Assembly (NCBI RefSeq): GCF_021483235.1
Contig: NZ_JAKEEC010000011.1
Coordinates: 53,629-117,628, forward strand
From: Arthrobacter alkaliphilus
GTDB lineage: Bacteria; Actinomycetota; Actinomycetes; Actinomycetales; Micrococcaceae
Direction: 5' to 3'
Length of the DNA stretch: 64,000 nucleotides
The stretch's first letter is position 1, and every line of letters starts with the position of its first letter. A program made the translations under genes and the position numbers. The notes beneath the pieces are model-generated. The model was not told the DNA's origin. It ran no database searches and saw only the letters and a program-made list of their open reading frames with translations. This document shows positions 27,396 to 36,582 of the stretch, one piece after another.

Positions 27396-27971
27396 ATGAT
27401 GAACGACTATGTGGTGGTGGATGACGTCGGTGACTTCTCGTACTACCCGTCCGAGACAGCCATGCTCGACGACTTGGAATACGTTGACGAGGCAGCATGC
27501 ATTGTTGACCGGGCCGGCCACGACTACCGCCTGACAATGGATAGTGACAGGCACCTGCGCCTGGGCCCCTCCTTGGGCACCGTTGAATTCAACTGGCTCC
27601 GCCAAGCGTGGGCGAACAACCAGCGGAGGAACATGCAGAGCCATCCCTTGCAGCGGTTCTACCCGACAACGCTCGAGGCCCTCCTTTCGGGGCTATTTGA
27701 AATGCTCTACCTCGAACACGCGGGCAGGACCTCGGGCGCACCGTGGATCCTGGAGGCAGACGGCGAAGTAACCCACCCGGCGACGCTCCAGGAGGTCAAC
27801 AGCCTCCTCGCACATTCGGACCACCTCGAACGGGTCACAGTGCATGACCCCTTCGGCCATGACTACCAGCCCATCCGGCACGCGGGGCACCGGTTCTTCC
27901 TTCCCACCGCGGGATCCGTCTACTACGTGGAGGTCCCTGGACGGTTCAAGAGGACCAGCGTCCACCACTGA
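27396..27971 (+). CDS. Unknown soluble protein, paralogue of the gene at 61011
   Basis: The gene starts at ATG 27396, 8 bases after the ribosome-binding site GCAGGAG, and encodes 191 residues. It shares with the protein at 61011 the blocks DYVVVDDVGDFSYYPSETAM, DDLEYVDEAACIVDRAG, PTTLEALLSGLFE, DHLERVTVHDPFGH and a final VYYVEV. There is no signal peptide or membrane helix; the fold looks alpha/beta with an acidic N-terminal half. I do not know the family. Paralogues with the same regulation in one genome suggest a small lineage-specific family. Confidence 0.7.
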   Translation: MMNDYVVVDDVGDFSYYPSETAMLDDLEYVDEAACIVDRAGHDYRLTMDSDRHLRLGPSLGTVEFNWLRQAWANNQRRNMQSHPLQRFYPTTLEALLSGLFEMLYLEHAGRTSGAPWILEADGEVTHPATLQEVNSLLAHSDHLERVTVHDPFGHDYQPIRHAGHRFFLPTAGSVYYVEVPGRFKRTSVHH

Positions 27972-27995
27972 CTCGCCTGCACCGTCGACGCCGGT

Positions 27996-29039
27996 TCACT
28001 GCACCGACGCCGGCGGGGCCGTTGATTCGCGGACCACGAGATGCGTGGCGAGTTCCACGCGCCGCGAGTCCAAGGCGTCACCGCGGATTTGGCGAAGCAC
28101 GAAGCGCAGGGCGGCCCGGCCCATTTCCTGCAGTGGCTGGGACACGGAAGTCAGCGGCGGCACCGACTCCTCCGCTTGGTAGGTTCCGTCGAATCCCACC
28201 ACGCTGATGTCGTCCGGGATGCGGATCTTTTGCCGCCGCGCCTCGGCGAGCACGCCCAAGGCGATGCTGTCGCTGGCGGCAAAGATGGCCGTTGGGCGCT
28301 CTTCGAGTTGAAGCAGGGTTTTCATTCCCGTTACACCGTGTTCGGAGCGGAAGGGTCCGGAGAGGATGTAGCGCTCCTCGACGGGCACCCCTTTCGCCAT
28401 CAGTGCCGCCATGTAGCCGTGCAGGCGGGCCTGGTTGCACTCCGCTGCTTCCGGTCCACCCAAGTACGCTATCCGGCGGTGCCCCAGGTCCAGCAGATGG
28501 GCTGTTGCAGCTTTGCCGCCCGCCCAGTTGCTGGCGCCCACGCTGACCACGTCGCCGGGCGGCGGGTTGAGCGGGTCAATGACAACGATAGGTATCTGCC
28601 GCCGTCGAAATGGATCCAGCTGGGCAGAACTGAACGCAGAGGTCACCACGATCATGCCGCTGCGGCCTTCTTCGACGATCCGCTGCGCCCGTTGCTCAAG
28701 GCTCAACTTCGACGCCGACTGCTGGCCCGTGATGTGGAGCAGGACCTCGACGTCGGAGGCGGCCGCATGTGCCATCACGCCATTGAGCACTTCCACTCCA
28801 TACGCCGAATTCAAGGTGTCGAACACTACCTCCACCACCGGCCGGCGGGTCTCGATGTTCTTGCGCTGAAGCGGTGACTTGTATCCAGTCCGCTCCAAGG
28901 CGGTCAGGACTTTGGCGCGGGTACCAGCGGCGACGTCTTCGCGTCCATTGACCACCTTGGACACGGTCGGCATCGAGACGCCCGCTTCCCGGGCGATGGC
29001 GGCCAATGTCACCTTCGCGGGACTCTCATTGCTGGCCAT
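27996..29039 (-). CDS. LacI-family regulator of the sugar-uptake operon
   Basis: The protein has 347 residues. The N-terminal HTH and hinge helix read VTLAAIAREAGVSMPTVSKV followed by VNGREDVAAGTRAKVL, and a periplasmic-binding-protein-like ligand domain runs from about residue 65 to 335 (GMIVVTSAFSS, VVGFDGTYQAEESVPPLTSV). It is divergent from the ABC importer at 29325. Two identical CGAAATATTTCG palindromes, one just upstream of each gene, fit autoregulation plus repression of the importer, relieved by the transported sugar or a derivative. Confidence 0.93.
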   Translation of the reverse strand: MASNESPAKVTLAAIAREAGVSMPTVSKVVNGREDVAAGTRAKVLTALERTGYKSPLQRKNIETRRPVVEVVFDTLNSAYGVEVLNGVMAHAAASDVEVLLHITGQQSASKLSLEQRAQRIVEEGRSGMIVVTSAFSSAQLDPFRRRQIPIVVIDPLNPPPGDVVSVGASNWAGGKAATAHLLDLGHRRIAYLGGPEAAECNQARLHGYMAALMAKGVPVEERYILSGPFRSEHGVTGMKTLLQLEERPTAIFAASDSIALGVLAEARRQKIRIPDDISVVGFDGTYQAEESVPPLTSVSQPLQEMGRAALRFVLRQIRGDALDSRRVELATHLVVRESTAPPASVQ

Positions 29040-29055
29040 GGATCCTCAACTCTTT

Positions 29056-29067
29056 CGAAATATTTCG
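29056..29067. promoter_or_regulatory. LacI-type operator 1
   Basis: CGAAATATTTCG is a perfect 12-bp palindrome that begins 17 bases before the lacI-type start codon. It is identical to the core of the second site at 29199-29212, centre to centre 144 bases away, a spacing that could allow DNA looping. Confidence 0.7.
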
Positions 29068-29146
29068 TTGACCCAAGTCTGAGGTGTGCAGCAGGAAGAG
29101 TCAAACGTCATTTCGTAAATGAGTTGAACTTTATGCCGGAAGCACC

Positions 29147-29175
29147 TTGACGGTGATCCACACCACAGCTAAGTT
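29147..29175 (+). promoter_or_regulatory. Promoter of the ABC importer operon
   Basis: TTGACG (29147-29152), 17 bases, then TAAGTT (29170-29175). The start of transcription would fall near 29182, just before the operator at 29199-29212, so a bound repressor would block initiation or elongation. Confidence 0.5.
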
Positions 29176-29198
29176 TGCCTAACGGACCGAAAAGATCT

Positions 29199-29212
29199 TC
29201 GAAATATTTCGA
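29199..29212. promoter_or_regulatory. LacI-type operator 2
   Basis: TCGAAATATTTCGA, a perfect 14-bp palindrome, lies downstream of the predicted promoter and about 110 bases before the binding-protein gene. It matches operator 1. Confidence 0.7.
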
Positions 29213-29324
29213 GATTTGGGGTCAAGCATATTCAGCGGCAGTGCGGCCTCGCTCCCCGAGGGCCGGACTCCGAAACCAATAGCCGGGCAATCAGCGTCGA
29301 GCCCGGAGGACGAATGGAATTGCA

Positions 29325-30644
29325 ATGGTAAAACTCGCGTTGCGCTCAGCAGCGATCGCCGTCACTGCTGCGGCCGTATCGATCTCACTCGCGGCCTGCG
29401 GATCAAGCGGACCGGCAAGTTCAGCAGGAAACGCAGATTCGGCCACCATGTGGGGCCTCACGGGCGGCAACCAGCCCGTGCTCCAGAAGTCCATCGATGC
29501 ATGGAACAAAGCCCACCCAGACGAGACAATCAAGCTCGACTTCTTCGCGAACGACGCGTACAAGACCAAGGTGCGCACCGCCGTCGGCGCCGGCCAGGGA
29601 CCCACCTTTATTTACGGTTGGGGCGGCGGCGTGCTGAAGTCCTATGTGGACGCCGGCCAAGTTGCCGACCTGTCTGATTTCGTAGCGTCAAACCCCGATG
29701 TCAAGAACCGCTACCTGCCGTCCGTGCTCAAGAACGGCGTGATCGACGGTAAGACATATGCCCTGCCCAACAACAACGTGCAGCCCGTTGTCCTGTACTT
29801 CAATAAGGACGTCTTCGACAAGATCGGTGCACAGGCACCGAAGACGTGGGACGAACTGATGGCCCTGGTGCCGAAGTTCAAGGCAGCCGGCATCGCACCC
29901 TTCTCTTTGGGTGGCCAGTCCAAGTGGCCGGACCTCATGTGGCTCGAATACCTCGTTGAGCGCATCGGCGGACCCGAGGTCTTCGCGAACATCGCCGCGA
30001 ACAAGCCAGGCGCCTGGTCCGACCCGGCCGTCAAGGAAGCCCTGACCAAGATCCAGGAACTCGTGGACGCAGGCGGCTTCGTCAACGGCTTCTCTTCCAT
30101 TGCCGCCGACAGCAACGCGGACCAGGCCCTCCTCTACACCGGCAAGGCCGCCATGATCCTGCAGGGCGGGTGGATCTATCAGAGCATGAAGAAGGATGCC
30201 GCTGGCTTCGTCAAGGGTGGCAAGCTGGGCTTCACCACCTTCCCGACGGTTTCCGGCGGCAAGGGCGATCCTGCCGACGTCGTGGGCAATCCGTCCAACT
30301 TCTGGTCGATCTCTTCAAAGGCCACTGATAGCCAAAAGAAGGCAGCACTCGACTACGTCAAGAGCGGGATGTTCACCGACGCCGACACCCAGGCATTGAT
30401 CGACTCAGGGGCAGTTCCCGTGATCACGGGAATCGAAAGCAAATTGGCCGCATCGCCGGACAAGGACTTCCTCAGCTACGTCTATGGCATGGCCAAGAAC
30501 GCCCCGACCTTCACCCTCTCCTGGGACCAGGCCCTCAGCCCCGCCCAGGGAGACGCCATGTTGGCGAACCTGGACCAGATCTTCCTGAAGAAGATCAGCC
30601 CCGATCAGTTCGTCTCAAGCATGAACGCAACGATCGGAAAGTAG
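29325..30644 (+). CDS. Sugar ABC transporter substrate-binding lipoprotein
   Basis: This 439-residue family-1 extracellular solute-binding protein has a signal peptide ending in the lipobox ISLAAC (acylated Cys about residue 25). Conserved segments include DETIKLDFFANDAYKTKVRT, YALPNNNVQPVVLYFNKDVF and MILQGGWIYQSMKK. It captures a sugar or polyol outside the membrane for the two permeases that follow. It is the first gene of an operon under LacI control. No ABC ATPase gene is present in the cluster, so a shared MsiK/MsmX-type ATPase must energise it. Confidence 0.93.
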   Translation: MVKLALRSAAIAVTAAAVSISLAACGSSGPASSAGNADSATMWGLTGGNQPVLQKSIDAWNKAHPDETIKLDFFANDAYKTKVRTAVGAGQGPTFIYGWGGGVLKSYVDAGQVADLSDFVASNPDVKNRYLPSVLKNGVIDGKTYALPNNNVQPVVLYFNKDVFDKIGAQAPKTWDELMALVPKFKAAGIAPFSLGGQSKWPDLMWLEYLVERIGGPEVFANIAANKPGAWSDPAVKEALTKIQELVDAGGFVNGFSSIAADSNADQALLYTGKAAMILQGGWIYQSMKKDAAGFVKGGKLGFTTFPTVSGGKGDPADVVGNPSNFWSISSKATDSQKKAALDYVKSGMFTDADTQALIDSGAVPVITGIESKLAASPDKDFLSYVYGMAKNAPTFTLSWDQALSPAQGDAMLANLDQIFLKKISPDQFVSSMNATIGK

Positions 30645-30647
30645 CCA

Positions 30648-31550
30648 GTGTCTACCTCAACCGGTTCTTCCCGGCGGGTCCTTGAAAAGGGCCCGTCGGG
30701 GTGGCTGGCCGCACCAGCCCTCGTCTTCTTTCTCATCTTCGCCATCATCCCGCTCTTCGGAGTGCTTTTCCTCAGCTTCACCAAATGGGACGGGCTGGGC
30801 GAAATCAAGCTGGACGGCTTGTCCAGTTGGACTACGGTCCTGACCGACCCCGTCACCGGCAACGCCCTGTGGGTCACCGCGAAGATCATGTTCTTCTCGT
30901 TCATCGTCCAAGCCCCCATCAGCCTGCTCCTCGGAGTGTTCACGTCCGCGTCCCAGAAATACCGCGCGGCCCTCGCCGTCCTTTACTTCGTGCCGCTGCT
31001 GCTGTCTTCCGCTGCCGTCGCCATCGCTTTTAAGGCCCTCTTGGACCCGAACTTCGGGCTCGGTCCGGGCTTGGGCCTTCCATTCCTCGCCCAGGACTGG
31101 CTCGGCAACTCGGATTTGGTGTTGTTCGTCGTCGTCTTCGTCATCGCCTGGCAGTTTGTCCCGTTTCACACGCTCATCTACCAAGGCGGTGTACGCCAGA
31201 TCCCGGCGTCGCTGTACGAAGCCGCGCAAATCGATGGCGCTGGGCGCGTCCAGCAGTTCTTCGCCATCACCCTGCCCCAGTTGAAGTACACCATCATCAC
31301 GTCCTCCACCCTTATGGTGGTCGGCTCCTTGGCCTACTTCGACCTCGTCTTCGTCCTCACCGGCGGAGGGCCCGGCTACTCCACGCGGCTGCTGCCGCTG
31401 CACATGTACCTGACCGGTTTCAAGGCCAACGATATGGGAGCGGCAAGTGCCCTGGGCGTCATCCTCGTGGTGATCGGCCTTGCCCTGGCGCTCCTTCTGC
31501 AAAGGCTCGGTGGCAAGAACCGCAACGCTAGTCAATTGGAAGGTGCCTGA
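30648..31550 (+). CDS. Sugar ABC transporter permease (MalF/MsmF type)
   Basis: The protein has 300 residues with six transmembrane helices. The binding-protein-dependent permease motif is YEAAQIDGAGRVQQFFAITL (EAA loop, contact for the ATPase). The start is GTG 30648, 3 bases after the binding-protein stop. It overlaps the next gene by one base (TGATG). Confidence 0.93.
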   Translation: MSTSTGSSRRVLEKGPSGWLAAPALVFFLIFAIIPLFGVLFLSFTKWDGLGEIKLDGLSSWTTVLTDPVTGNALWVTAKIMFFSFIVQAPISLLLGVFTSASQKYRAALAVLYFVPLLLSSAAVAIAFKALLDPNFGLGPGLGLPFLAQDWLGNSDLVLFVVVFVIAWQFVPFHTLIYQGGVRQIPASLYEAAQIDGAGRVQQFFAITLPQLKYTIITSSTLMVVGSLAYFDLVFVLTGGGPGYSTRLLPLHMYLTGFKANDMGAASALGVILVVIGLALALLLQRLGGKNRNASQLEGA

Positions 31551-32485
31551 TGGCTTCCACAACCCAGGTTCCCGCGCCGCCGGCAAGGCGGACCGCTCTG
31601 AGCAACAAGCAAGGCCATAAGCACGGCCACAAGCACGGTCAGCGATCAAAGGGCGCCAAAGGTCCCGGACGGCTCCGGCCCAACTACCTGGGCGGACTGG
31701 GCGGTTGGCTCTGGCTGGCGATCATCATCGTCCCTATCTACTACGTCGTAGTGACCAGCCTGAAGGACCAGGCCGGGTTCTTCACCTCGAACCCGATGAT
31801 GCCGCCCACCGAACCGACCCTGGACAACTTCAAACTGGTCCTGGACAACGACTTCACCAGGTATTTCTCCAACAGCCTGATCGTCACAATCGGTAGCGTG
31901 GTGCCGGCACTCCTGGTCTCCTTCATGGCCGCGTATGCGATCGTGCGAGGGAAGGGCCGGTTCCTGACCTGGACGAACAACACGTTCCTCCTGGGTTTGG
32001 CCATCCCGCTGCACGCCACGATCATTCCTATCTACTGGATGATCACCAAGGCGCATCTCTATGACACCTTGTTGGCGCTGATCCTGCCCTCCATCGCGTT
32101 CGCCATTCCCATTTCCGTCCTCATCCTGAGCAACTTCCTGCGGGACGTCCCCAATGAATTGTTCGAGTCCATGCGGCTCGACGGTTGCTCGGACTGGGCC
32201 ATGATGTGGCGGCTCGCGCTTCCCATGACGCGTCCCGCCGTCGTGACCGTGGGAATCTACAACGCCCTCGGCGTTTGGAACGGATTCCTCTTCCCGCTGA
32301 TCCTGACGCAAAGCCCGTCCACCCGCGTCCTGCCGCTGTCCCTCTGGACGTTCCAGGGCGAGTTCAGCGTCAACATCCCGGCCGTGCTGGCGTCCGTGGT
32401 CCTCGCCACCTTGCCGCTGCTGGTGATCTACGTGGTGGCCCGCCGCCAACTGCTCAGCGGGTTGACCGCAGGATTCAGCAAGTAG
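31550..32485 (+). CDS. Sugar ABC transporter permease (MalG/MsmG type)
   Basis: This 311-residue partner permease has six helices and the EAA-loop motif FESMRLDGCSDWAMMWRLAL. It is unusual in its hydrophilic N-terminal tail before the first helix, about 40 residues with NKQGHKHGHKHGQRSKGAK, a repeated His-Lys-His-Gly motif not typical of the family. It could bind metal or simply be a charged tether. Confidence 0.92.
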   Translation: MASTTQVPAPPARRTALSNKQGHKHGHKHGQRSKGAKGPGRLRPNYLGGLGGWLWLAIIIVPIYYVVVTSLKDQAGFFTSNPMMPPTEPTLDNFKLVLDNDFTRYFSNSLIVTIGSVVPALLVSFMAAYAIVRGKGRFLTWTNNTFLLGLAIPLHATIIPIYWMITKAHLYDTLLALILPSIAFAIPISVLILSNFLRDVPNELFESMRLDGCSDWAMMWRLALPMTRPAVVTVGIYNALGVWNGFLFPLILTQSPSTRVLPLSLWTFQGEFSVNIPAVLASVVLATLPLLVIYVVARRQLLSGLTAGFSK

Positions 32486-32518
32486 CCAACGCTTCGAGCA
32501 AGCATGAAAGGAAACACA

Positions 32519-33712
32519 ATGACTACGGCAAAGCCCTTGCGGGTCGGCATGGTCGGCTACGCATTCATGGGTGCCGCCCACTCCCACGCCTGGCGGACAG
32601 CGCCGCGGTTCTTCGACCTTCCGCTGGATCCGCAGCTCACAGCGCTTTGCGGCCGGAACGAAGAAGGCGTGCGGGCGGCTGCGGGCAAGCTCGGCTGGGG
32701 TTCGGTGGAGACGGATTGGCGCCGGCTCGTCGAGCGGGACGACATCGACCTGATCGACATATGCACCCCCGGGAATACCCACGAGGAGATCGCGATCGCG
32801 GCCCTGGCGGCCGGCAAGCATGTGCTCTGCGAGAAGCCCCTGGCCAACTCGGTGGAGCAGGCGGAGCGCATGACCGAGGCCGCCCAAGCCGCGGCGGAAC
32901 GCGGCGTGCTCTCGATGTGCGGCTTCAGCTACCGCCGCACTCCGGCGTTGTCCCTGGCCCGGCGGATGGTCGAAGAAGGCCGGCTGGGAACCATCCGGCA
33001 CGTGCGGGCACAGTACCTGCAGGACTGGCTCAGTGACGAAAACGCTCCCATGACCTGGCGGCTGGACAAGTCCAAGTCCGGGTCGGGTTCCTTGGGCGAC
33101 ATCGGAGCACACAGCATCGACGCCGCGCAGTGGGTCACCGGGCAGCAGATCTCAGGCGTTTCCGCGCTCCTGGAAACGTTCGTCCACGAGCGACCGTTGG
33201 CCGGAGACCTCGTGGGACTGGGCGGCCATGGCGACGTCGGCGCGGATGCGCCGCGCGGCACGGTCACGGTCGATGACGCCGCCATTTTCAGCGCAAGGTT
33301 CGACGGCGGCGGCAATTCAGCGGGCGCCGTCGGGGTTTTCGAGGCCACGCGTTTCGCGCTGGGACGGAAGAACGCCATGCGCCTGGAGGTCAACGGCACC
33401 AAGGCATCGTTGGCGTTCGATTTCGAGGACATGAATGTCCTGTCCTTCTACGACGCGGCCGAATCGCCCGACGCAGGGTTCCGCCGGATCTTCGTCACGG
33501 AACCTGAGCACCCCTATGTCGGCAATTGGTGGCCCACCGGGCACGGCCTCGGATACGAACACGGCTTCACGCACCAAGTGGTGGACCTCGTGACCGCGAT
33601 CGGCGCAGGTGAGCAGCCCTCGCCGTCGTTCGCTGATGCCTTGCAAGTGCAAAAAGTGCTGGCCGCCGTTGAAGCCAGCGCCGCAGAGTCCAGCCGCTGG
33701 CAGAAAGTCTAG
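32519..33712 (+). CDS. Gfo/Idh/MocA-family dehydrogenase
   Basis: This 397-residue NAD(P)-dependent sugar or polyol dehydrogenase has a Rossmann motif near the start (RVGMVGYAFMGAAHSHAWR), the EKPLA motif (HVLCEKPLANS) with the catalytic Lys, and a C-terminal beta-sheet domain containing GDIGAHSIDAAQWVTG. ATG 32519 is chosen behind AAAGGAAACACA; an ATG 5 codons earlier overlaps that ribosome-binding site. It follows the importer genes in the same direction and probably makes a keto sugar from the imported substrate. Confidence 0.9.
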   Translation: MTTAKPLRVGMVGYAFMGAAHSHAWRTAPRFFDLPLDPQLTALCGRNEEGVRAAAGKLGWGSVETDWRRLVERDDIDLIDICTPGNTHEEIAIAALAAGKHVLCEKPLANSVEQAERMTEAAQAAAERGVLSMCGFSYRRTPALSLARRMVEEGRLGTIRHVRAQYLQDWLSDENAPMTWRLDKSKSGSGSLGDIGAHSIDAAQWVTGQQISGVSALLETFVHERPLAGDLVGLGGHGDVGADAPRGTVTVDDAAIFSARFDGGGNSAGAVGVFEATRFALGRKNAMRLEVNGTKASLAFDFEDMNVLSFYDAAESPDAGFRRIFVTEPEHPYVGNWWPTGHGLGYEHGFTHQVVDLVTAIGAGEQPSPSFADALQVQKVLAAVEASAAESSRWQKV

Positions 33713-33724
33713 GAGCGAATCCCC

Positions 33725-34729
33725 ATGACAAGACCCATCACACTATTCACCGGCCAGTGGGCCGACCTGCCCTTCGAAGAGGTCGCCCGGCTCGCGGGCG
33801 AATGGGGCTTCGACGGGCTCGAGATCGCCTGCTGGGGCGATCACCTGGACCCCCACCGCGCCTCCGTCGACGACGGCTATGTCCAAGAACGCCTCGACAT
33901 CCTGGAAAAGAACGGCCTTCAGGTTTTCGCGATCGCCAACCATCTCACAGGCCAAGCCGTGTGCGACGACCCCATCGATGAGCGCCACCGGGACATCCTC
34001 TCCGACGAAGTGTGGGGCAACGGCGACGCCGAAGGGGTGCGGCAGCGGGCTGCCGAGGCAATGAAGGACACGGCCAGGGCCGCGGCACGCCTCGGCGTCA
34101 ACACCGTCACCGGGTTCACGGGCTCCTCAATCTGGAAGGCCGTTGCCATGTTCCCGCCCGCGTCGGAGGTGATGATCGAGCGCGGTTACCAGGATTTCGC
34201 GGATCGGTGGAATCCGATCCTTGATGTTTTCGACGAGGTGGGGGTCCGCTTCGCACTGGAAGTCCACCCCTCCGAGATTGCTTACGACTACTGGACCGCA
34301 AAGCGTGCCCTCGAAGCGGTGGGGCACCGGGAGAGCTTCGGGTTGAACTTCGATCCGTCCCACTTCATCTGGCAGGACCTGGATCCGGTGATGTTCCTCC
34401 AGGATTTCGCGCCGAAGATCTTCCATGTGCACGTCAAGGAATCCATTCGCCAGCTCAACGGCCGCAATGGCCGGCTCGGATCCCACTTGCCGTGGGCGGA
34501 TCCCCGCCGGGGCTGGGACTTCGTCACAGCGGGCCACGGTGACGTGAATTGGGAGCCGATCTTCCGCACCCTCAATGCCATCGGCTATGAAGGGCCAACC
34601 AGCGTCGAGTGGGAAGACGCGGGCATGGACCGCCTTGTGGGCGCGCCGCAATCCTTGGCCATGGTCCGGGAACTCGCGGCCATCGCCCCTCCAGTCGCAG
34701 CTTTCGACGCCGCTTTCTCAAGCCGCTGA
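33725..34729 (+). CDS. Sugar phosphate isomerase/epimerase-type TIM barrel
   Basis: This 334-residue protein of the xylose-isomerase-like TIM-barrel family has metal-ligand segments [38 protein letters not shown] and [11 protein letters not shown]. Such enzymes isomerise, epimerise or dehydrate free sugars and keto sugars. It lies 12 bases after the Gfo/Idh gene and before the ThuA gene, which fits the 3-keto-sugar handling groups found in soil bacteria. Confidence 0.88.
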   Translation: MTRPITLFTGQWADLPFEEVARLAGEWGFDGLEIACWGDHLDPHRASVDDGYVQERLDILEKNGLQVFAIANHLTGQAVCDDPIDERHRDILSDEVWGNGDAEGVRQRAAEAMKDTARAAARLGVNTVTGFTGSSIWKAVAMFPPASEVMIERGYQDFADRWNPILDVFDEVGVRFALEVHPSEIAYDYWTAKRALEAVGHRESFGLNFDPSHFIWQDLDPVMFLQDFAPKIFHVHVKESIRQLNGRNGRLGSHLPWADPRRGWDFVTAGHGDVNWEPIFRTLNAIGYEGPTSVEWEDAGMDRLVGAPQSLAMVRELAAIAPPVAAFDAAFSSR

Positions 34730-34777
34730 CCATTTCGTTTTTCGGCCGACCGGCCGCAGTTCTATGCAAAGGAAACC

Positions 34778-35476
34778 ATGACTGACAAGATGACCGCCCT
34801 GGTGGTCCGTGGCGGATGGGATGGCCACCAACCGTTCGAAGCCACAGAACTCTTCATCCCGTTCCTCAAGGAGAACGGCTACGACGTCCGGGTGGAAGAA
34901 TCCCCAAAGGTATATGCCGATTCGGCATATATGTCCGGCGTGGACTTGGTTGTGCAATGCATGACGATGTCCACGATCGAGAAGGAGGAATTCGAGGGGC
35001 TCCGCACCGCCGTCGAAAACGGCACCGGACTTGCGGGCTGGCACGGCGGCATCGCTGATTCCTACCGAAACAACTCGGACTACCTGCACCTCATCGGCGG
35101 CCAGTTCGCGTGCCATCCGGGCAAACATCCGGATGAACGCATCGGCGAGCAGTCGGACAATTACGTGCCCTACACGGTGAACATGCTCCCGGCTGCCGCG
35201 AACCACCCGATCACCAAGGGCATCGGCGACTTCGATTTGGTCACCGAGCAGTACTGGGTGTTGTCCGACGACTACATCGACGTCCTCGCCACCACCACGC
35301 AGAAGGTGAGGGAGTGGGACCCCTGGAACCGGGAAGTCACCTCACCAGCCATCTGGACCCGGCAGTGGGGCGAGGGACGGATCTTCGTCTGCACCCCGGG
35401 TCACCGCGTAGAAATCCTCCAGGACAGCAACGTCCGCACGATCATCGAAAGGGGCATGCTGTGGGCAAGCCGTTAA
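34778..35476 (+). CDS. ThuA-domain protein (trehalose-utilisation family)
   Basis: This 232-residue protein has a class-I glutamine-amidotransferase-like fold without an obvious catalytic triad. Typical segments are TALVVRGGWDGHQPFEAT, GLAGWHGGIADSYRNN and GRIFVCTPGHRVEIL. ThuA proteins accompany 3-keto-disaccharide metabolism in rhizobia; the exact reaction is not settled here. It overlaps the next dehydrogenase gene by 16 bases. Confidence 0.88.
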   Translation: MTDKMTALVVRGGWDGHQPFEATELFIPFLKENGYDVRVEESPKVYADSAYMSGVDLVVQCMTMSTIEKEEFEGLRTAVENGTGLAGWHGGIADSYRNNSDYLHLIGGQFACHPGKHPDERIGEQSDNYVPYTVNMLPAAANHPITKGIGDFDLVTEQYWVLSDDYIDVLATTTQKVREWDPWNREVTSPAIWTRQWGEGRIFVCTPGHRVEILQDSNVRTIIERGMLWASR

Positions 35477-36582
35477 GGGTAGGAATCATCGGCTGCGGCG
35501 CCATCATCGCGCAGTACCTCGCAAACTTCCGCCGATTGGAGGCCATCGAATTGGTGGCTGTGGCGGACCTCGATCCCGCGCGCGCCCAGGCGGTGGCAGA
35601 CTCCTACGACGGCGTCCGCGCGGTGACCGTCGACGAACTCCTCGCGGCGGACGACGTCGAGCTCGTCCTCAACCTCACCATTCCGGCCGCGCATGCGCCG
35701 ATCGCCTTGAAGGCGATCGCCGCCGGCAAGAGTGTTTACGGGGAGAAGCCCCTCGCCGCGACTACCGCCGAGGCACGGCAAGTGCTCGACGCGGCACGGC
35801 AAGCCGGCGTCGTGGTCGGCTGCGCACCGGATACGGTGCTCGGCACCGGAATCCAGACGGCCCGCAAAGCGATCGACGACGGCTTGATCGGTGCGCCGAT
35901 CTCGGCCACGGCGACCATGGTGACACCGGGACACGAGCGCTGGCACCCCAACCCGGACTTCTACTACCAGCCCGGCGGCGGACCGCTCCTGGACATGGGT
36001 CCTTACTACGTGAGCGCCCTCGTCACGCTGCTGGGCCCGGTGGTTTCGGTCATTGGAGCCGCAAGCCACACCCGGAATACACGCACCATTGGTTCGGGTC
36101 CGCGCGAGGGCGAGGTGATTCCGGTAGCCATCGATTCGCACGTGACCGGTGTCCTGGTCCATGCCTCCGGGGCACTGTCAACACTGGTGATGAGCTTCGA
36201 CGCTGTGAAAACCAAGTCGCCCAACATCGAGGTCCACGGTGCGGCGGGGTCCCTCGTTGTGCCGGATCCGAACCACTTCGACGGCGATGTCGAGCTCTTC
36301 ACACTTGGCTCCGACTCTTGGCAGACCCTACCGGTCTCGGCTGGCTACATCGATTCGGGCCGGGGCTTCGGGATCGCCGACCTCGCCGCGACGCCGGCCG
36401 GGGCTGAACCCCGCGCGGGCGGCCAATTGGCGTTCCACGCCCTGGAGGTCATGGAATCCGTGCTGGCATCTGCCCACAGTGGCTCAGCGGTGACGATCGA
36501 AAGCACGGTTGCCCGGCCGGACCTCGTGGAGCTGACCGCCCTGGCTACCCCGCTCGCGGAGGTTCAGGGAATCAGTTCGTAG
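35461..36582 (+). CDS. Second Gfo/Idh/MocA-family dehydrogenase
   Basis: The product has 373 residues. GTG 35461 is chosen because it directly precedes the Rossmann start GKPLRVGIIGCGAIIAQYL; upstream codons in the same frame lie within the ThuA gene and encode nothing recognisable. It has the EKPLA motif (KSVYGEKPLAAT) and GPLLDMGPYYVSALV. With the first dehydrogenase (32519) it could form an oxidise-then-reduce pair around a keto intermediate. The 3' end overlaps the convergent ROK gene by 19 bases. Confidence 0.88.
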   Translation: MGKPLRVGIIGCGAIIAQYLANFRRLEAIELVAVADLDPARAQAVADSYDGVRAVTVDELLAADDVELVLNLTIPAAHAPIALKAIAAGKSVYGEKPLAATTAEARQVLDAARQAGVVVGCAPDTVLGTGIQTARKAIDDGLIGAPISATATMVTPGHERWHPNPDFYYQPGGGPLLDMGPYYVSALVTLLGPVVSVIGAASHTRNTRTIGSGPREGEVIPVAIDSHVTGVLVHASGALSTLVMSFDAVKTKSPNIEVHGAAGSLVVPDPNHFDGDVELFTLGSDSWQTLPVSAGYIDSGRGFGIADLAATPAGAEPRAGGQLAFHALEVMESVLASAHSGSAVTIESTVARPDLVELTALATPLAEVQGISS

